Assembly: GCF_000377985.1 (NCBI RefSeq)
Contig: NZ_KB899042.1
Span: 62,001 to 126,000 of the forward strand
Direction: 5' to 3'
From: Sporolactobacillus vineae DSM 21990 = SL153
GTDB taxonomy: Bacteria > Bacillota > Bacilli > Bacillales > Sporolactobacillaceae
DNA: 64,000 nucleotides
The translations under genes were made by a program, and so were the position numbers. Below the pieces are notes generated by a model. The model was not told the origin of the DNA. It did not search any database and worked only from the letters and a program-made list of their open reading frames with translations. Shown here piece after piece: positions 47,023 through 55,577 of this stretch (position 1 is the stretch's first letter; every line of letters begins with the position of its first letter).

Positions 47023-47747
47023 CCGGCGATCTTTTTTAACGCTTCGCGTGCCGCGTTCTGTTCAGCATCTTTTTTCGACTGGCCCTGTCCTGAACTGATC
47101 GCCTTACCGTCCAGCAGAACCTTTGCCAGAAAGCCCTTCTGACGCTCTCCGTCCATCTCCATCGTCACAGCGTAATCCAGTTCGCCGAGATCCTGGCGCT
47201 GTACTGTTTCCTGAAGCTGGCTTTTGAAATCCATGACATGGGAAAATGTCCCATCATCGATTCTCGGATAAACGACCTGCTTCAGAAAACGTCCGACCGC
47301 CTCCAGACCCTGGTCAAGGTAAAGTGCGCCGACAAATGCCTCAAAGACATCGCACAGGAGACCGGGACGATTCTGTCCGCCGGTTACCTTCTCGCCTCTG
47401 CCAAGAAAGATCAGCTGATCAAACGACAGGCTGGAGGCAAACATAACCAGCCCGGTTTCACAGACGATCGCCGCACGTAATTTCGTCATATCGCCCTCTG
47501 AAAGTCCCGGATAATGCTTAAACAGGTACTGGGAGACCATGAGTTCCATCACGGCGTCACCCAAAAATTCAAGACGTTCATAATTCTCAAGATTTTCTTC
47601 CCGATGTTCATTCACATAGGAGGAATGCGTGAATGCCTCAAACAGCAATTCTTCCTGATTGAATGCAAATGAAAAGCGTGCTAAAAACTGATGGATTCGA
47701 CTTACCGTATCCTGATCCCGGCCTTCAGATCTTTTTGAGATCGGCAT
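47019..47747 (-). CDS. rnc: Ribonuclease III
   Basis: A 242-aa double-strand RNA endonuclease. The catalytic signature NYERLEFLGDAVMELMVSQY, the second acidic region DVFEAFVGALYLDQG and the C-terminal dsRNA-binding domain (KSQLQETVQRQDLGELDYAV) are present. GGAGGTGAGGATTC precedes the ATG. It is separated from acpP by 245 bases and a terminator. Confidence 0.97.
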   Translation of the reverse strand: MPISKRSEGRDQDTVSRIHQFLARFSFAFNQEELLFEAFTHSSYVNEHREENLENYERLEFLGDAVMELMVSQYLFKHYPGLSEGDMTKLRAAIVCETGLVMFASSLSFDQLIFLGRGEKVTGGQNRPGLLCDVFEAFVGALYLDQGLEAVGRFLKQVVYPRIDDGTFSHVMDFKSQLQETVQRQDLGELDYAVTMEMDGERQKGFLAKVLLDGKAISSGQGQSKKDAEQNAAREALKKIAG

Positions 47748-47992
47748 GAATCCTCACCTCCGCTAAAACAGGAACGAAATATCCGCCGAAGAATCCAACC
47801 CGATTGAACGGATTCGAAAACCGGGCGCTTGTTTCATTCGGCATTTTGTTCAAAGCTTTGCTGATCGCGGATGCTGCGCCAGTCTCCCCCATTGACTGAT
47901 GCAATGAAAAACAGCCGCAGATCAACCCGGCTTTGTGTAAAAAAGCCCCGTCAGTATATGAATATAGAAACGGGACCTTACCTGTCAGTGTG
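47748..47992. other. acpP-rnc gap (245 bases)
   Basis: Holds the acpP terminator (47940-47976) and the rnc ribosome-binding site. A minus-strand frame (47725-47925) crosses the gap and enters rnc; near its end it reads GFFGGYFVP (47770-47796), reminiscent of the TrpB N-terminus, but nothing else supports a gene. Confidence 0.5.
47940..47976 (-). terminator. Terminator of acpP
   Basis: GTCCCGT and ACGGGGC pair at the base and TATAT-TC-ATATA pairs at the tip, giving an extended hairpin followed on the minus strand by CTTTTTTAC. It begins about 17 bases after the acpP stop. Confidence 0.7.
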
Positions 47993-48235
47993 TCACGATT
48001 TATGATTCTCTATGTAAGTGACGACATCACCAACAGTCTGAATTTTTTCAGCATCTTCATCTGAAATTTCCAGATTGAACTCATCTTCAAGTTCCATAAC
48101 AAGTTCCACGATATCAAGAGAATCGGCGTCGAGGTCATCCTTAAATGAAGCTTCGGGTTTTACATCAGCTTCATTCACACCAAGGCGGTCGACAACGATC
48201 TTTTTAACACGAGTCAGAACATCTGTATCTGCCAT
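47993..48235 (-). CDS. acpP: Acyl carrier protein
   Basis: An 80-aa acidic carrier. The phosphopantetheine serine is Ser39 in [17 protein letters not shown]. The ATG at 48235 follows GGGGGTGAAGAC; an upstream in-frame start (48298) is not supported by a Shine-Dalgarno sequence. It ends the fapR-fabD-fabG-acpP group. Confidence 0.97.
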   Translation of the reverse strand: MADTDVLTRVKKIVVDRLGVNEADVKPEASFKDDLDADSLDIVELVMELEDEFNLEISDEDAEKIQTVGDVVTYIENHKS

Positions 48236-48314
48236 GTCTTCACCCCCTCTCAAGGAATAATTAAAATTAAGAATGTGCGTATTCACCAAATGATTCAAGC
48301 ATACCTAACATATT

Positions 48315-49061
48315 TTATTGCATTGCCATACCGCCGTCAACACTTAAAATCTGCCCGGTCATATAATTGCTGTCATCCGAAGCCAAAAAGCGTACGACCG
48401 AAGCCACATCTTCCGGCGTACCGAGACGCTGCAGCGGAATCTGTGCCTTCATCTGCTCTTTCACCTGATCAGGAAGCTCGGCCGTCATTTCCGTTATGAT
48501 GAAACCTGGCGCGACCGCATTGACCGTGATACCGCGGGAAGCCACTTCACGGGCCGTTGTTTTCGTAAGCCCGATCACACCGGCTTTTGCCGCCGAGTAA
48601 TTAGCCTGACCGGCGTTGCCGAGAATACCGACGACCGAAGCAATGTTGATGATCTTGCCGCTGCGCTGCCGCATCATCGGGCGCAGCGCGGCTTTGGTCA
48701 CAAGAAAGACACCTTTCAGGTTGGTATTCAAAACCGCATCCCAGTCGGCTTCCTTAATGCGCATCAATAACCCGTCCCGCGTAATTCCGGCATTATTGAC
48801 GACAATATCCAGATGCCCGAATTTTTTGGATACTGTTTTAATCATTTCCTGAACATCCGGCTCACTCGTCACATCGCACTGATAGACAAGTGCCTCCTGT
48901 CCCAGTTCCCGGATTTCGGCGGCAGTCTCTTCCGCACGTGCTTTGTTGCCGGCATAGTTCACGACAACAGAAGCGCCTTCACGGGCGAATGCCAGTGCGA
49001 TCGCCTTACCGATGCCTCTGGATGCGCCGGTAACCAGAGCAGCTTTACCTTTAAGCCCCAT
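48315..49061 (-). CDS. fabG: 3-oxoacyl-ACP reductase
   Basis: A 248-aa short-chain dehydrogenase of fatty-acid elongation. The NADP motif is [12 protein letters not shown], catalytic residues are in NYSAAKAG (Tyr-x3-Lys) and the preceding Ser in INIASVVG. The ATG overlaps the fabD stop by one base. Confidence 0.97.
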   Translation of the reverse strand: MGLKGKAALVTGASRGIGKAIALAFAREGASVVVNYAGNKARAEETAAEIRELGQEALVYQCDVTSEPDVQEMIKTVSKKFGHLDIVVNNAGITRDGLLMRIKEADWDAVLNTNLKGVFLVTKAALRPMMRQRSGKIINIASVVGILGNAGQANYSAAKAGVIGLTKTTAREVASRGITVNAVAPGFIITEMTAELPDQVKEQMKAQIPLQRLGTPEDVASVVRFLASDDSNYMTGQILSVDGGMAMQ

Positions 49062-50005
49062 TATTCCGCACTCTCCTTAAGTTTTTCCGCGGCTGCTTCC
49101 AGTGTTTCCAGACTATTGACCTGAATCGTTGTCGCCCCGCGCCGGATTTTTCGAATCAAACCGGATAATACCCTTCCCGGGCCGACTTCGACATAGGTGT
49201 CGACGCCCAGTGCAGCAAGTTTTTCAATCGATTCAGTCCAGCGTACCGGTGAATAGAGCTGTTCGATCAGATGGCTGCGAATAGCCGCTGCCGTGTGTTC
49301 CGGCTCTGCAGTACTGTTGGCAATCACCGCGATTTCCGCATTTTTCACCGGCAGTCCGTTGAGCACCTTCTCGAGCTGGGCTGCCGCAGGTTTCATCAGT
49401 GCCGAATGGAAAGGACCGCTGACCGATAGAGGAACAACACGCCGTGCGCCGGCCTCTCTGGCAAGCGCTGACGCTTTTTCAACACCGCCGACCGTACCGG
49501 AGATGACAATCTGACCGGGACAGTTCAGGTTGGCTAGCTGCACCGACTCTCCGCCCGATGCCGCCTCGCTGCAGATGTGTTCAAGCGGTTCTTTATCCAT
49601 GCCCAGTACGGCTGCCATCGTGCCCCGGCCTGCCGGCACGGCTTGCTCCATCAGCTGACCACGCTGACGCACAGCAAACACGGCATCCTCAAAGTCGAGC
49701 ACACCGGCTGCATAAAGGGCTGAATATTCTCCGAGACTGTGGCCGGCAAGAAAATCCGGTTTGATCCCCCTCTTTTTCAGTAAACGGTAAAGAACTGCAC
49801 TGACTGTCAGCAATGCCGGCTGAGTATTCTCCGTCAGGCGCAATTTATCTTCCGGCCCGTTTGCGATCAGTTCACTGAGCCCGTAGCCAAGTTTCGTATC
49901 TGCCGCCCGGAACATTGCCTGTGCTTCCGGTTCAGCTAGCAGATCGCTGCCCATTCCGACGTACTGCGACCCCTGTCCCGGGAATACAAAAGCTGTCTTG
50001 CCCAT
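49061..50005 (-). CDS. fabD: Malonyl-CoA:ACP transacylase
   Basis: A 314-aa enzyme that loads malonate on [15 protein letters not shown] starts it and the nucleophile is Ser in [22 protein letters not shown] carries the catalytic His. GAGGAGG precedes the ATG. In B. subtilis plsX lies between fapR and fabD; here the spacing is only 74 bases. Confidence 0.97.
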   Translation of the reverse strand: MGKTAFVFPGQGSQYVGMGSDLLAEPEAQAMFRAADTKLGYGLSELIANGPEDKLRLTENTQPALLTVSAVLYRLLKKRGIKPDFLAGHSLGEYSALYAAGVLDFEDAVFAVRQRGQLMEQAVPAGRGTMAAVLGMDKEPLEHICSEAASGGESVQLANLNCPGQIVISGTVGGVEKASALAREAGARRVVPLSVSGPFHSALMKPAAAQLEKVLNGLPVKNAEIAVIANSTAEPEHTAAAIRSHLIEQLYSPVRWTESIEKLAALGVDTYVEVGPGRVLSGLIRKIRRGATTIQVNSLETLEAAAEKLKESAE

Positions 50006-50079
50006 AAAAAAACCTCCTCAGACTGGCCTGATTCTCCCGGTTTCGGGATCTTCCGGCCTTGTGAAACACATGAAACGGA

Positions 50080-50661
50080 TTATTGCTTTGGTTTCTGACT
50101 GTTCTTTGCTGTGTGGGAACGGAACATCGTGAATCTGCCTCTGAAAACATGATCCTGACCCGCATAACTGTTCACTTCAACAATGGTCCTTACCCGTTCC
50201 TTCTGGATGACTTTTGCCTTGGCGACGACCCGCTCACCGACTCTGACCGGGCGGATAAAGTGGATTGTGGCTTTCGAAGTCAGAGCCAGATCATCGTCGA
50301 TCACGGCGACAGCCAGTGAGTTCGCCTGGGCAAACAGGTGGTGCCCACGGGCAATACCGGTACGCGAGAAGGCATGCATCGGATCAATTTCCAGGATCGA
50401 AATGGCCGATTCGTCCAGTTGAAGATCCACAATATCCCCGATCACTTCATCTTCATGAAGCGCTTTGACGTCATCAAAGCGTCGTTTGGCGACATATTTG
50501 ATACGCTCCCGCAATTCCGGAATGGAAAGTTCAAGCCTGTCCAGCCGAATCGTCTGGATACTGACAGAGAATCGGGCAGCCAGCTCATCATCGGTGACAA
50601 AAGGATTTTCAGCGATCGTTTGTTTCAGCGCTTCCTGACGTTCCTGTTTGTTTTTTCTCAT
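50080..50661 (-). CDS. fapR: FapR, malonyl-CoA-responsive lipid repressor
   Basis: A 193-aa repressor: an N-terminal DeoR-like helix-turn-helix ([20 protein letters not shown]) and a C-terminal hot-dog domain ([20 protein letters not shown]) that binds malonyl-CoA. An extended -10 promoter and a FapR-box-like site lie just upstream, implying autoregulation. recG precedes it in the same direction. Confidence 0.96.
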   Translation of the reverse strand: MRKNKQERQEALKQTIAENPFVTDDELAARFSVSIQTIRLDRLELSIPELRERIKYVAKRRFDDVKALHEDEVIGDIVDLQLDESAISILEIDPMHAFSRTGIARGHHLFAQANSLAVAVIDDDLALTSKATIHFIRPVRVGERVVAKAKVIQKERVRTIVEVNSYAGQDHVFRGRFTMFRSHTAKNSQKPKQ

Positions 50662-50678
50662 CTCATGGACACCCTTGG

Positions 50679-50706
50679 TTAAGACTAGATATTAATAGTT
50701 AGTATA
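50679..50706 (-). promoter_or_regulatory. fapR promoter with a FapR-operator-like site
   Basis: On the minus strand an extended -10 TGG-TATACT (50701-50706) and, 5 bases further, TTAATATCTAGTCTTAA (50679-50695). The latter resembles the FapR operator as I recall it (TTAGTACCTxGTCTTAA type, 14 of 17). It would cover the transcription start, as FapR boxes do. The -35 is poor. Confidence 0.6.
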
Positions 50707-50786
50707 CCATATCCGGGAACCATGGAATAGTGACACAGAATGACAGCCGCTATGAAATACGAACGAACCCTTCAGGATGTTTCATA

Positions 50787-52835
50787 TCAGTCGAGGTTAG
50801 CCGAATCCGTAATCCCGGAATCGATCAGCGGCCGCCGCAGCTGCCGGTATACATCATCCTTCCAGAACGCCGGACTTTTTACCATTCCGGCGGCATCATC
50901 TCTGGCCGCAGCAAGTGTCTTGTAATCGTGAACCATATCCGCCAGTTTGAATTCAGGCAGCCCGCTCTGTTTTCTACCAAAAAAGTCTCCGGGTCCGCGC
51001 AGTTTCAGATCGAACGTCGACAGCTTGAATCCGTCGGAGGTTTCCGTCATGAGCCGCAGCCTTTCCTGACTGGTCTCTGATCTGGCATCGGAAATCAGGA
51101 TACAGTAAGACTGATAGCTTCCGCGTCCGACGCGTCCGCGAAGCTGATGCAGCTGGGACAGCCCGAAGCGCTCGGCATCGTCAATGATCATCAGCGTGGC
51201 ATTCGGTACGTCAACGCCGACTTCGACAACGGTTGTTGAGACGAGTACCTGAATCTTATTCGCTTTGAACTCGTCCATAATTGCTGCTTTCTCATCCGGA
51301 GCGAGTTTTCCATGCATCAGCCCGACCTGAAATCCGGGCAGTGCCCGGACAAGGCTGGCATGAACATCGATCGCGTTCTGAACGTCAAGCTGCTCCGATT
51401 CGGCAATCAGCGGGCAAACCACATAAGCCTGTCGCCCTTCTTTCAGCTGCTTTCTGATAAAAGCGATCAGCCGGCCGGACATATCATGACGAATCCAGTA
51501 CGTCCGGATCGTTTTTCTGCCCCCTGGAAGTTCGTCAATCGTCGAGACATCCATATCGCCGAAAACAGTGATCGCCAGGGTCCTCGGAATCGGCGTTGCT
51601 GTCATATAAAGAACGCCTGGTTCTTTGCCTTTAATCCGCAGCTTTTTCCGCTGGTTAACCCCAAAGCGATGCTGCTCATCGGTGATCACCAGCCCGAGGC
51701 CGGCAAAGTGAACATCATCCTGGATCAATGCATGCGTACCCACCAGGATATCCACATGACCGGCGGCAAGTTCCTGAAGTAAAAGCTGCCGCTCTTTTCC
51801 GTGAACGTTACCGGTCAGGAGTGCGACAGTGACAGAAAAAGGGTGGAACAGCTTCTGCAGACTGTTTGCGTGCTGCTCGGCAAGGATTTCCGTCGGTGCC
51901 ATCAGTGCGCCCTGATATCCGGCGGATACCGCCGCATATAGGGCAATGGCAGCGACCACCGTTTTCCCCGACCCCACATCACCCTGGAGCAGACGGTTCA
52001 TCGGATAGGGTGCCTGCAGATCCTCCAGTATTTCGCCGACAACGCGTCTCTGGGCCTGAGTCAGGGCAAAGGGCAGCTGCGCCACGAATTGGTGCACTTT
52101 CTGCATGTGGATGTGGATCGACAGTCCCTTTTCCGACTTTTGACGGATTTGCCTGTGGCTCTGCATTTTCAGCTCATAGTTCAGGAATTCTTCATAGACA
52201 AGACGCCGTCTCGCCTGTTTCAGCGACTCGGGCCCGGTTGGAAAGTGGATTTCATGAATGGCGGTTTTTCGTTCCGGCAATCTGTATTTTTCGACGAACG
52301 AACGAGGCAGCGTTTCTGTGATCTGGTCGGGAAACTGTTCGAATGCCCGGCGGACCATCGTCCTCAGTCTTTGGACGGTCATCCCATCCTTCACTGAATA
52401 GACGGGCGCCATCGTTTCAGTGAAATCCTGCCGGCCGACATGAAACTCCGTTGCGGTCAGTTCCGCTCTGTTGCGATCCCATTTTCCTGTGGCCGTGACT
52501 TCTTTGCCGGGACTCAGACTTTTTTTCAGATAGGGCCGGTTGAAGGCGACAACCGTAATCAGACTGCGGCCGGCCATCATCCGGACAACGACGCGCGACC
52601 TCCTTTTTGCATAAAAGGTCAGTACCGGTTCGCTTTGAACCCTGCCGGAAACGGTCAGACTGACACCGTTTTCCGCAAACTGCGGATCTTTTATTTCATA
52701 GTTGTCATAGCGATAGGGAAAGTAGTTAAACAGGTCGGCGACTGTCCGGATACCCAGTTCATTTAAAGTCCGGACAGCCGACGGACCGACACCTTTAAGG
52801 CTGCCGATCGGAGGAGATGTTTGCGGTGCAATCAT
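50787..52835 (-). CDS. recG: RecG, branch-migration helicase
   Basis: A 682-aa helicase (B. subtilis also 682 aa). N-terminal wedge/OB domain (about 1-200), Walker A LLQGDVGSGKT, Walker B ITDEQHRFGVNQR, and motif VI QLRGRVGRGSYQSY. The ATG overlaps the sdaAA stop. The C-terminus ends just before the fapR promoter. Confidence 0.97.
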   Translation of the reverse strand: MIAPQTSPPIGSLKGVGPSAVRTLNELGIRTVADLFNYFPYRYDNYEIKDPQFAENGVSLTVSGRVQSEPVLTFYAKRRSRVVVRMMAGRSLITVVAFNRPYLKKSLSPGKEVTATGKWDRNRAELTATEFHVGRQDFTETMAPVYSVKDGMTVQRLRTMVRRAFEQFPDQITETLPRSFVEKYRLPERKTAIHEIHFPTGPESLKQARRRLVYEEFLNYELKMQSHRQIRQKSEKGLSIHIHMQKVHQFVAQLPFALTQAQRRVVGEILEDLQAPYPMNRLLQGDVGSGKTVVAAIALYAAVSAGYQGALMAPTEILAEQHANSLQKLFHPFSVTVALLTGNVHGKERQLLLQELAAGHVDILVGTHALIQDDVHFAGLGLVITDEQHRFGVNQRKKLRIKGKEPGVLYMTATPIPRTLAITVFGDMDVSTIDELPGGRKTIRTYWIRHDMSGRLIAFIRKQLKEGRQAYVVCPLIAESEQLDVQNAIDVHASLVRALPGFQVGLMHGKLAPDEKAAIMDEFKANKIQVLVSTTVVEVGVDVPNATLMIIDDAERFGLSQLHQLRGRVGRGSYQSYCILISDARSETSQERLRLMTETSDGFKLSTFDLKLRGPGDFFGRKQSGLPEFKLADMVHDYKTLAAARDDAAGMVKSPAFWKDDVYRQLRRPLIDSGITDSANLD

Positions 52836-53734
52836 TTTTCTTCCACGGCAGGATTCTGAGCCCGCCCGCCGAAAATACGCTGTTTCAGTTCCCGGCCGGT
52901 ACGGGTGTCGGCGAGCCCGCCCATCGCTGTTTCACGGAGCGCCGCCGGCATCAGTCTGCCGACCTGATACATGGCATCGATCACTTCATCGCAGGGAATC
53001 TTGCTTTTGATCCCCGCCAGTGCGATATCTGCGGCCACTATCGCTGTTGACGCGCCAATCGCATTTCTCTTGACGCAGGGTACTTCAACCAGGCCGGCGA
53101 CCGGATCACAAACCAGTCCGAGCATATTACCAAGGGCAATCGCCATGGCATCGGCCGACTGTTCCGGCGACCCGCCGGCCAGCTCTACGGTGGCTGCCGC
53201 CGCCATGCCGGTTGCCGAACCTACCTCGGCCTGGCACCCCCCTGCAGCACCGGCAATTGATGCATTATTGGCGACGATAAAGCCGAATGCACCGGCAGTA
53301 AACAGAAATCGGACCATCTGGTCATGCGTCGGCTGCATGCGTTTTCTGAGCCCGAACAGCGTGCCGGGCACAACGCCGGCTGATCCTGCCGTCGGGGTGG
53401 CGCAAATGATCCCCATGGCAGCGTTGACCTCATTGGTGGCCATTGCCATGCTGACAGCCTGCAGCAGCGTATCGCCGGACAGTGACCGCCCGGATTTCAG
53501 ATACGTCTGCAGACGCCGCGCATCCCCTCCTGTAAGACCGGAATGAGAACGGACCTGTTCATGAATGCCGCGATCGACGGCCTTTTCCATGACCTCAAGA
53601 TTTTTCTCCATCCGGTGATAGATCTCGTCTCTGCTTTTCTGAGTCGTATCCATTTCCGAACGAATCATGATTTCAGACAAGGGCAATCCGGATTTCACGG
53701 ATTGTTCCGTCAACTCTTTAACTGTCGTAAACAT
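52832..53734 (-). CDS. sdaAA: L-serine dehydratase, alpha subunit
   Basis: A 300-aa iron-sulfur subunit converting serine to pyruvate and ammonia. Cysteines of the cluster lie in GIICATPTAGSAG, LVCDPVAGLVEVPC and nearby. AGGAGCC precedes the ATG. It follows sdaAB and is coupled to recG. Confidence 0.95.
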   Translation of the reverse strand: MFTTVKELTEQSVKSGLPLSEIMIRSEMDTTQKSRDEIYHRMEKNLEVMEKAVDRGIHEQVRSHSGLTGGDARRLQTYLKSGRSLSGDTLLQAVSMAMATNEVNAAMGIICATPTAGSAGVVPGTLFGLRKRMQPTHDQMVRFLFTAGAFGFIVANNASIAGAAGGCQAEVGSATGMAAAATVELAGGSPEQSADAMAIALGNMLGLVCDPVAGLVEVPCVKRNAIGASTAIVAADIALAGIKSKIPCDEVIDAMYQVGRLMPAALRETAMGGLADTRTGRELKQRIFGGRAQNPAVEEK

Positions 53735-53769
53735 GAGATTACGGCTCCTTTCGCTATTTCCTTCCTTGT

Positions 53770-54432
53770 TCAGGATAAAACCGCCACATTCAGCATATTC
53801 TGCAGCCCGGCAATTTCGGCAGCCAGCGCTTCGCTGATTTCTTCATCCGTCTGAATCACCATTAACGCGAGATGCCCCCGCTCATGCCTTGACACTTCCA
53901 TATGAGAGATGTTGATCTCATATTTTGCAATCAAACCCGCCACTTCGGCAACCGCGCCATATTTATCCCGGTGCAGGACTAAAAGAGCCGGATTGCTGCC
54001 GGTCAATGATATGGAAAAACCGTCCACTTCGGTGATTTCGATTTTGCCGCCGCCGATTGAGACGCCGACCAGCTCCAGTGTCTTCCCCCCTGCGGAGAGA
54101 ATCAGTCTCGCCGTATTCGGATGCGCTACTTGTGTTTTTTGATCCGGAGTGATCGTGATCCTGATGCCTTGTTCCCGGGCAATCGTCAATGCTTCCGGCA
54201 GGCGGGTATCATTCGTGCCAAAATTAAGCAGACCGGCTGCCAGTGCCAGGTCTGTTCCGTGTCCTCTGTATGTCTCGGCAAAGGATCCATAGAGCGTGAT
54301 TTCAACATGATCCGGTTTAATCCCGAATAATTTTCTTGCCGTCTTTCCGATACGGACGGCACCCGCAGTATGCGAGCTTGACGGGCCGACCATCACCGGT
54401 CCGATAATGTCAAAAACGCTTCGATATTTCAT
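53770..54432 (-). CDS. sdaAB: L-serine dehydratase, beta subunit
   Basis: A 220-aa partner of SdaAA with the catalytic-domain motif GPSSSHTAGAVRIGK and a C-terminal ACT domain (about 145-220, LIAKYEINISHMEVSRHERG). It begins 17 bases after yloU. In B. subtilis yloV/fakA lies between them and is absent here. Confidence 0.95.
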   Translation of the reverse strand: MKYRSVFDIIGPVMVGPSSSHTAGAVRIGKTARKLFGIKPDHVEITLYGSFAETYRGHGTDLALAAGLLNFGTNDTRLPEALTIAREQGIRITITPDQKTQVAHPNTARLILSAGGKTLELVGVSIGGGKIEITEVDGFSISLTGSNPALLVLHRDKYGAVAEVAGLIAKYEINISHMEVSRHERGHLALMVIQTDEEISEALAAEIAGLQNMLNVAVLS

Positions 54433-54449
54433 CGGTTTCTGCCTCCAGT

Positions 54450-54848
54450 TTAGTCACCGGCAGTTTCGGCATCTTCCGCCTGTTCCGCATCCGTCAGACG
54501 GACACCCTGCACAAAAATATTGATTGCGGCAGCTTCAATGCCCAGTGTCTGATTCAGAGTTTCTTTCACTTTGTTTTGTACCTGATAGGCGACTTCTGAA
54601 ATCCTTGTCCCATAGCTGACAATAATATACATGTCGATCAGAAGATTATCCTCATCATCCAGATCAACGATGACGCCGCGGCTGAAATTTTCTTTTTTCA
54701 GTAATTCGGCGAATCCGTCTTTTAGCTGATTCTTTGATGCCATACCGACTATTCCGTAGCAGTTCAAAGCAGCCCCGCCGACAATTTTCGCAATGACCTC
54801 TGTAGAAATATCGATCTGTCCATATGTGTTATTGATTGAAATTGACAC
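54450..54848 (-). CDS. yloU: YloU, Asp23/Gls24-family protein
   Basis: A 132-aa Asp23-family protein: GQIDISTEVIAKIVGGAALN and then IDMYIIVSYGTRISEVAYQV. The exact role is unknown; relatives affect envelope stress. The start is GTG behind AGGGAGGAA. Two hairpins precede it in the leader (54868-54889 and 54911-54925). Confidence 0.9.
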   Translation of the reverse strand: MSISINNTYGQIDISTEVIAKIVGGAALNCYGIVGMASKNQLKDGFAELLKKENFSRGVIVDLDDEDNLLIDMYIIVSYGTRISEVAYQVQNKVKETLNQTLGIEAAAINIFVQGVRLTDAEQAEDAETAGD

Positions 54849-55069
54849 GCTCTGTTCCTCCCTGAGTCATCATTCGAGAAAGAATGATGCTGTCAGCTTT
54901 TCTGTCAGTTGCGGCACCTTGCCGCTGTTATCGTTATTTTACACTAGCTTCAGGGTTTTTTAAAGCCGGACCGAAGCCGGCTGTTCCGGATCAGTCCGCT
55001 GATTTGCCCTGTTGCGGACACCACTTTGACGTGATAATATAGAATTATTGCTGCATCTGAAAGGCCCGG
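54849..55069. other. yloU-rpmB divergent intergenic region
   Basis: Holds the rpmB promoter (plus strand) and three hairpins: CATCATTC/GAATGATG (54868-54889) just upstream of the yloU Shine-Dalgarno sequence, GCGGCA/TGCCGC (54911-54925) and AGCCGG/CCGGCT (54964-54982). A clear yloU promoter was not found. Confidence 0.5.
55012..55040 (+). promoter_or_regulatory. Sigma-A promoter for rpmB
   Basis: TTGCGG (55012-55017), 17 bases, TAATAT (55035-55040), plus strand, about 77 bases before the rpmB ATG. Confidence 0.65.
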
Positions 55070-55117
55070 ATGTTAAATCAGTCCGACCTAATTATTAGCC
55101 AGGCAGGAGGTATGGAA

Positions 55118-55306
55118 ATGGGACGTCATTGTTTTGTTACCGGAAAGACGACCAAGTTCGGTCAGAATCGTTCTTTTGCTGAAAATAAATCGAAACGGAC
55201 TTTCAAAGCAAATCTTCAGAAAGTACGGATTCTTGTCAACGGTTCACCGAAGAGAGTCTATGTCTCTACAAAGGCATTGAAAGCCGGCAAAGTGGAACGT
55301 GTCTGA
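55118..55306 (+). CDS. rpmB: Ribosomal protein bL28
   Basis: A 62-aa ribosomal protein, the only confident plus-strand gene. Typical motifs: [16 protein letters not shown] and [20 protein letters not shown]. The ATG at 55118 is 7 bases from AGGAGG; the frame is open from 55070 but that would place the Shine-Dalgarno inside the gene. B. subtilis rpmB is also opposed to its neighbours. Confidence 0.96.
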   Translation: MGRHCFVTGKTTKFGQNRSFAENKSKRTFKANLQKVRILVNGSPKRVYVSTKALKAGKVERV

Positions 55307-55338
55307 ATGAGACGCGAACGTTTTTAAATCGTTCAAAT

Positions 55339-55380
55339 GCAAAAAATCCATCCTCTTGATCAAGAGGATGGATTTTTTGC
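55339..55380. terminator. Bidirectional terminator between rpmB and spoVM
   Basis: A perfect 42-base palindrome with A-runs at one end and T-runs at the other, read the same on both strands (core ATCCATCCTCTTGA/TCAAGAGGATGGAT). It lies 32 bases after rpmB and 13 bases after spoVM, which converge on it. Confidence 0.85.
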
Positions 55381-55393
55381 GTCTGCGAGTTGG

Positions 55394-55474
55394 TTAACCC
55401 TTCCGGAAGGAACCGAGGAGGGCTCTTACTATGCTGCCCAGGAAGCGGGGCAGTTTGATCGTATAGAATTTCAT
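55394..55474 (-). CDS. spoVM: SpoVM, spore coat-basement peptide
   Basis: A 26-aa amphipathic peptide, MKFYTIKLPRFLGSIVRALL plus GSFRKG, nearly identical to B. subtilis SpoVM (22 of 26 positions as I recall it), including the Pro9 needed for membrane curvature sensing. It localises to the forespore outer membrane and anchors SpoIVA. I chose the ATG at 55474, 9 bases from GGAGG; the one two codons upstream is too close. A sigma-E-like promoter precedes it. Confidence 0.93.
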   Translation of the reverse strand: MKFYTIKLPRFLGSIVRALLGSFRKG

Positions 55475-55525
55475 CGTCATGCTCCTCCCTGTTGCCACTG
55501 CTGCCGTGTTATCGTCTGCTTCTGA

Positions 55526-55554
55526 ATTATATGTGACGTGCCCTGAATCTATGA
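55526..55554 (-). promoter_or_regulatory. Sigma-E promoter for spoVM
   Basis: On the minus strand TCATAGA (55548-55554), 14 bases, CATATAAT (55526-55533). This fits the sigma-E pattern (ATA-type -35, 14-base spacer, CATACAAT-type -10). spoVM is sigma-E dependent in B. subtilis. The site is about 52 bases upstream of the spoVM ATG. Confidence 0.65.
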
Positions 55555-55577
55555 CCTGTGTCTCACGTCCGGGCCTT

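Noticed and set aside
47725-47925. 66-codon minus-strand frame upstream of and into rnc
   Set aside because: It overlaps the rnc start and ribosome-binding site; only a 9-residue resemblance to TrpB supports it.
50740-50785. TATGAAA/TTTCATA inverted repeat after recG as a terminator
   Set aside because: Long loop and no T-run on the minus strand.
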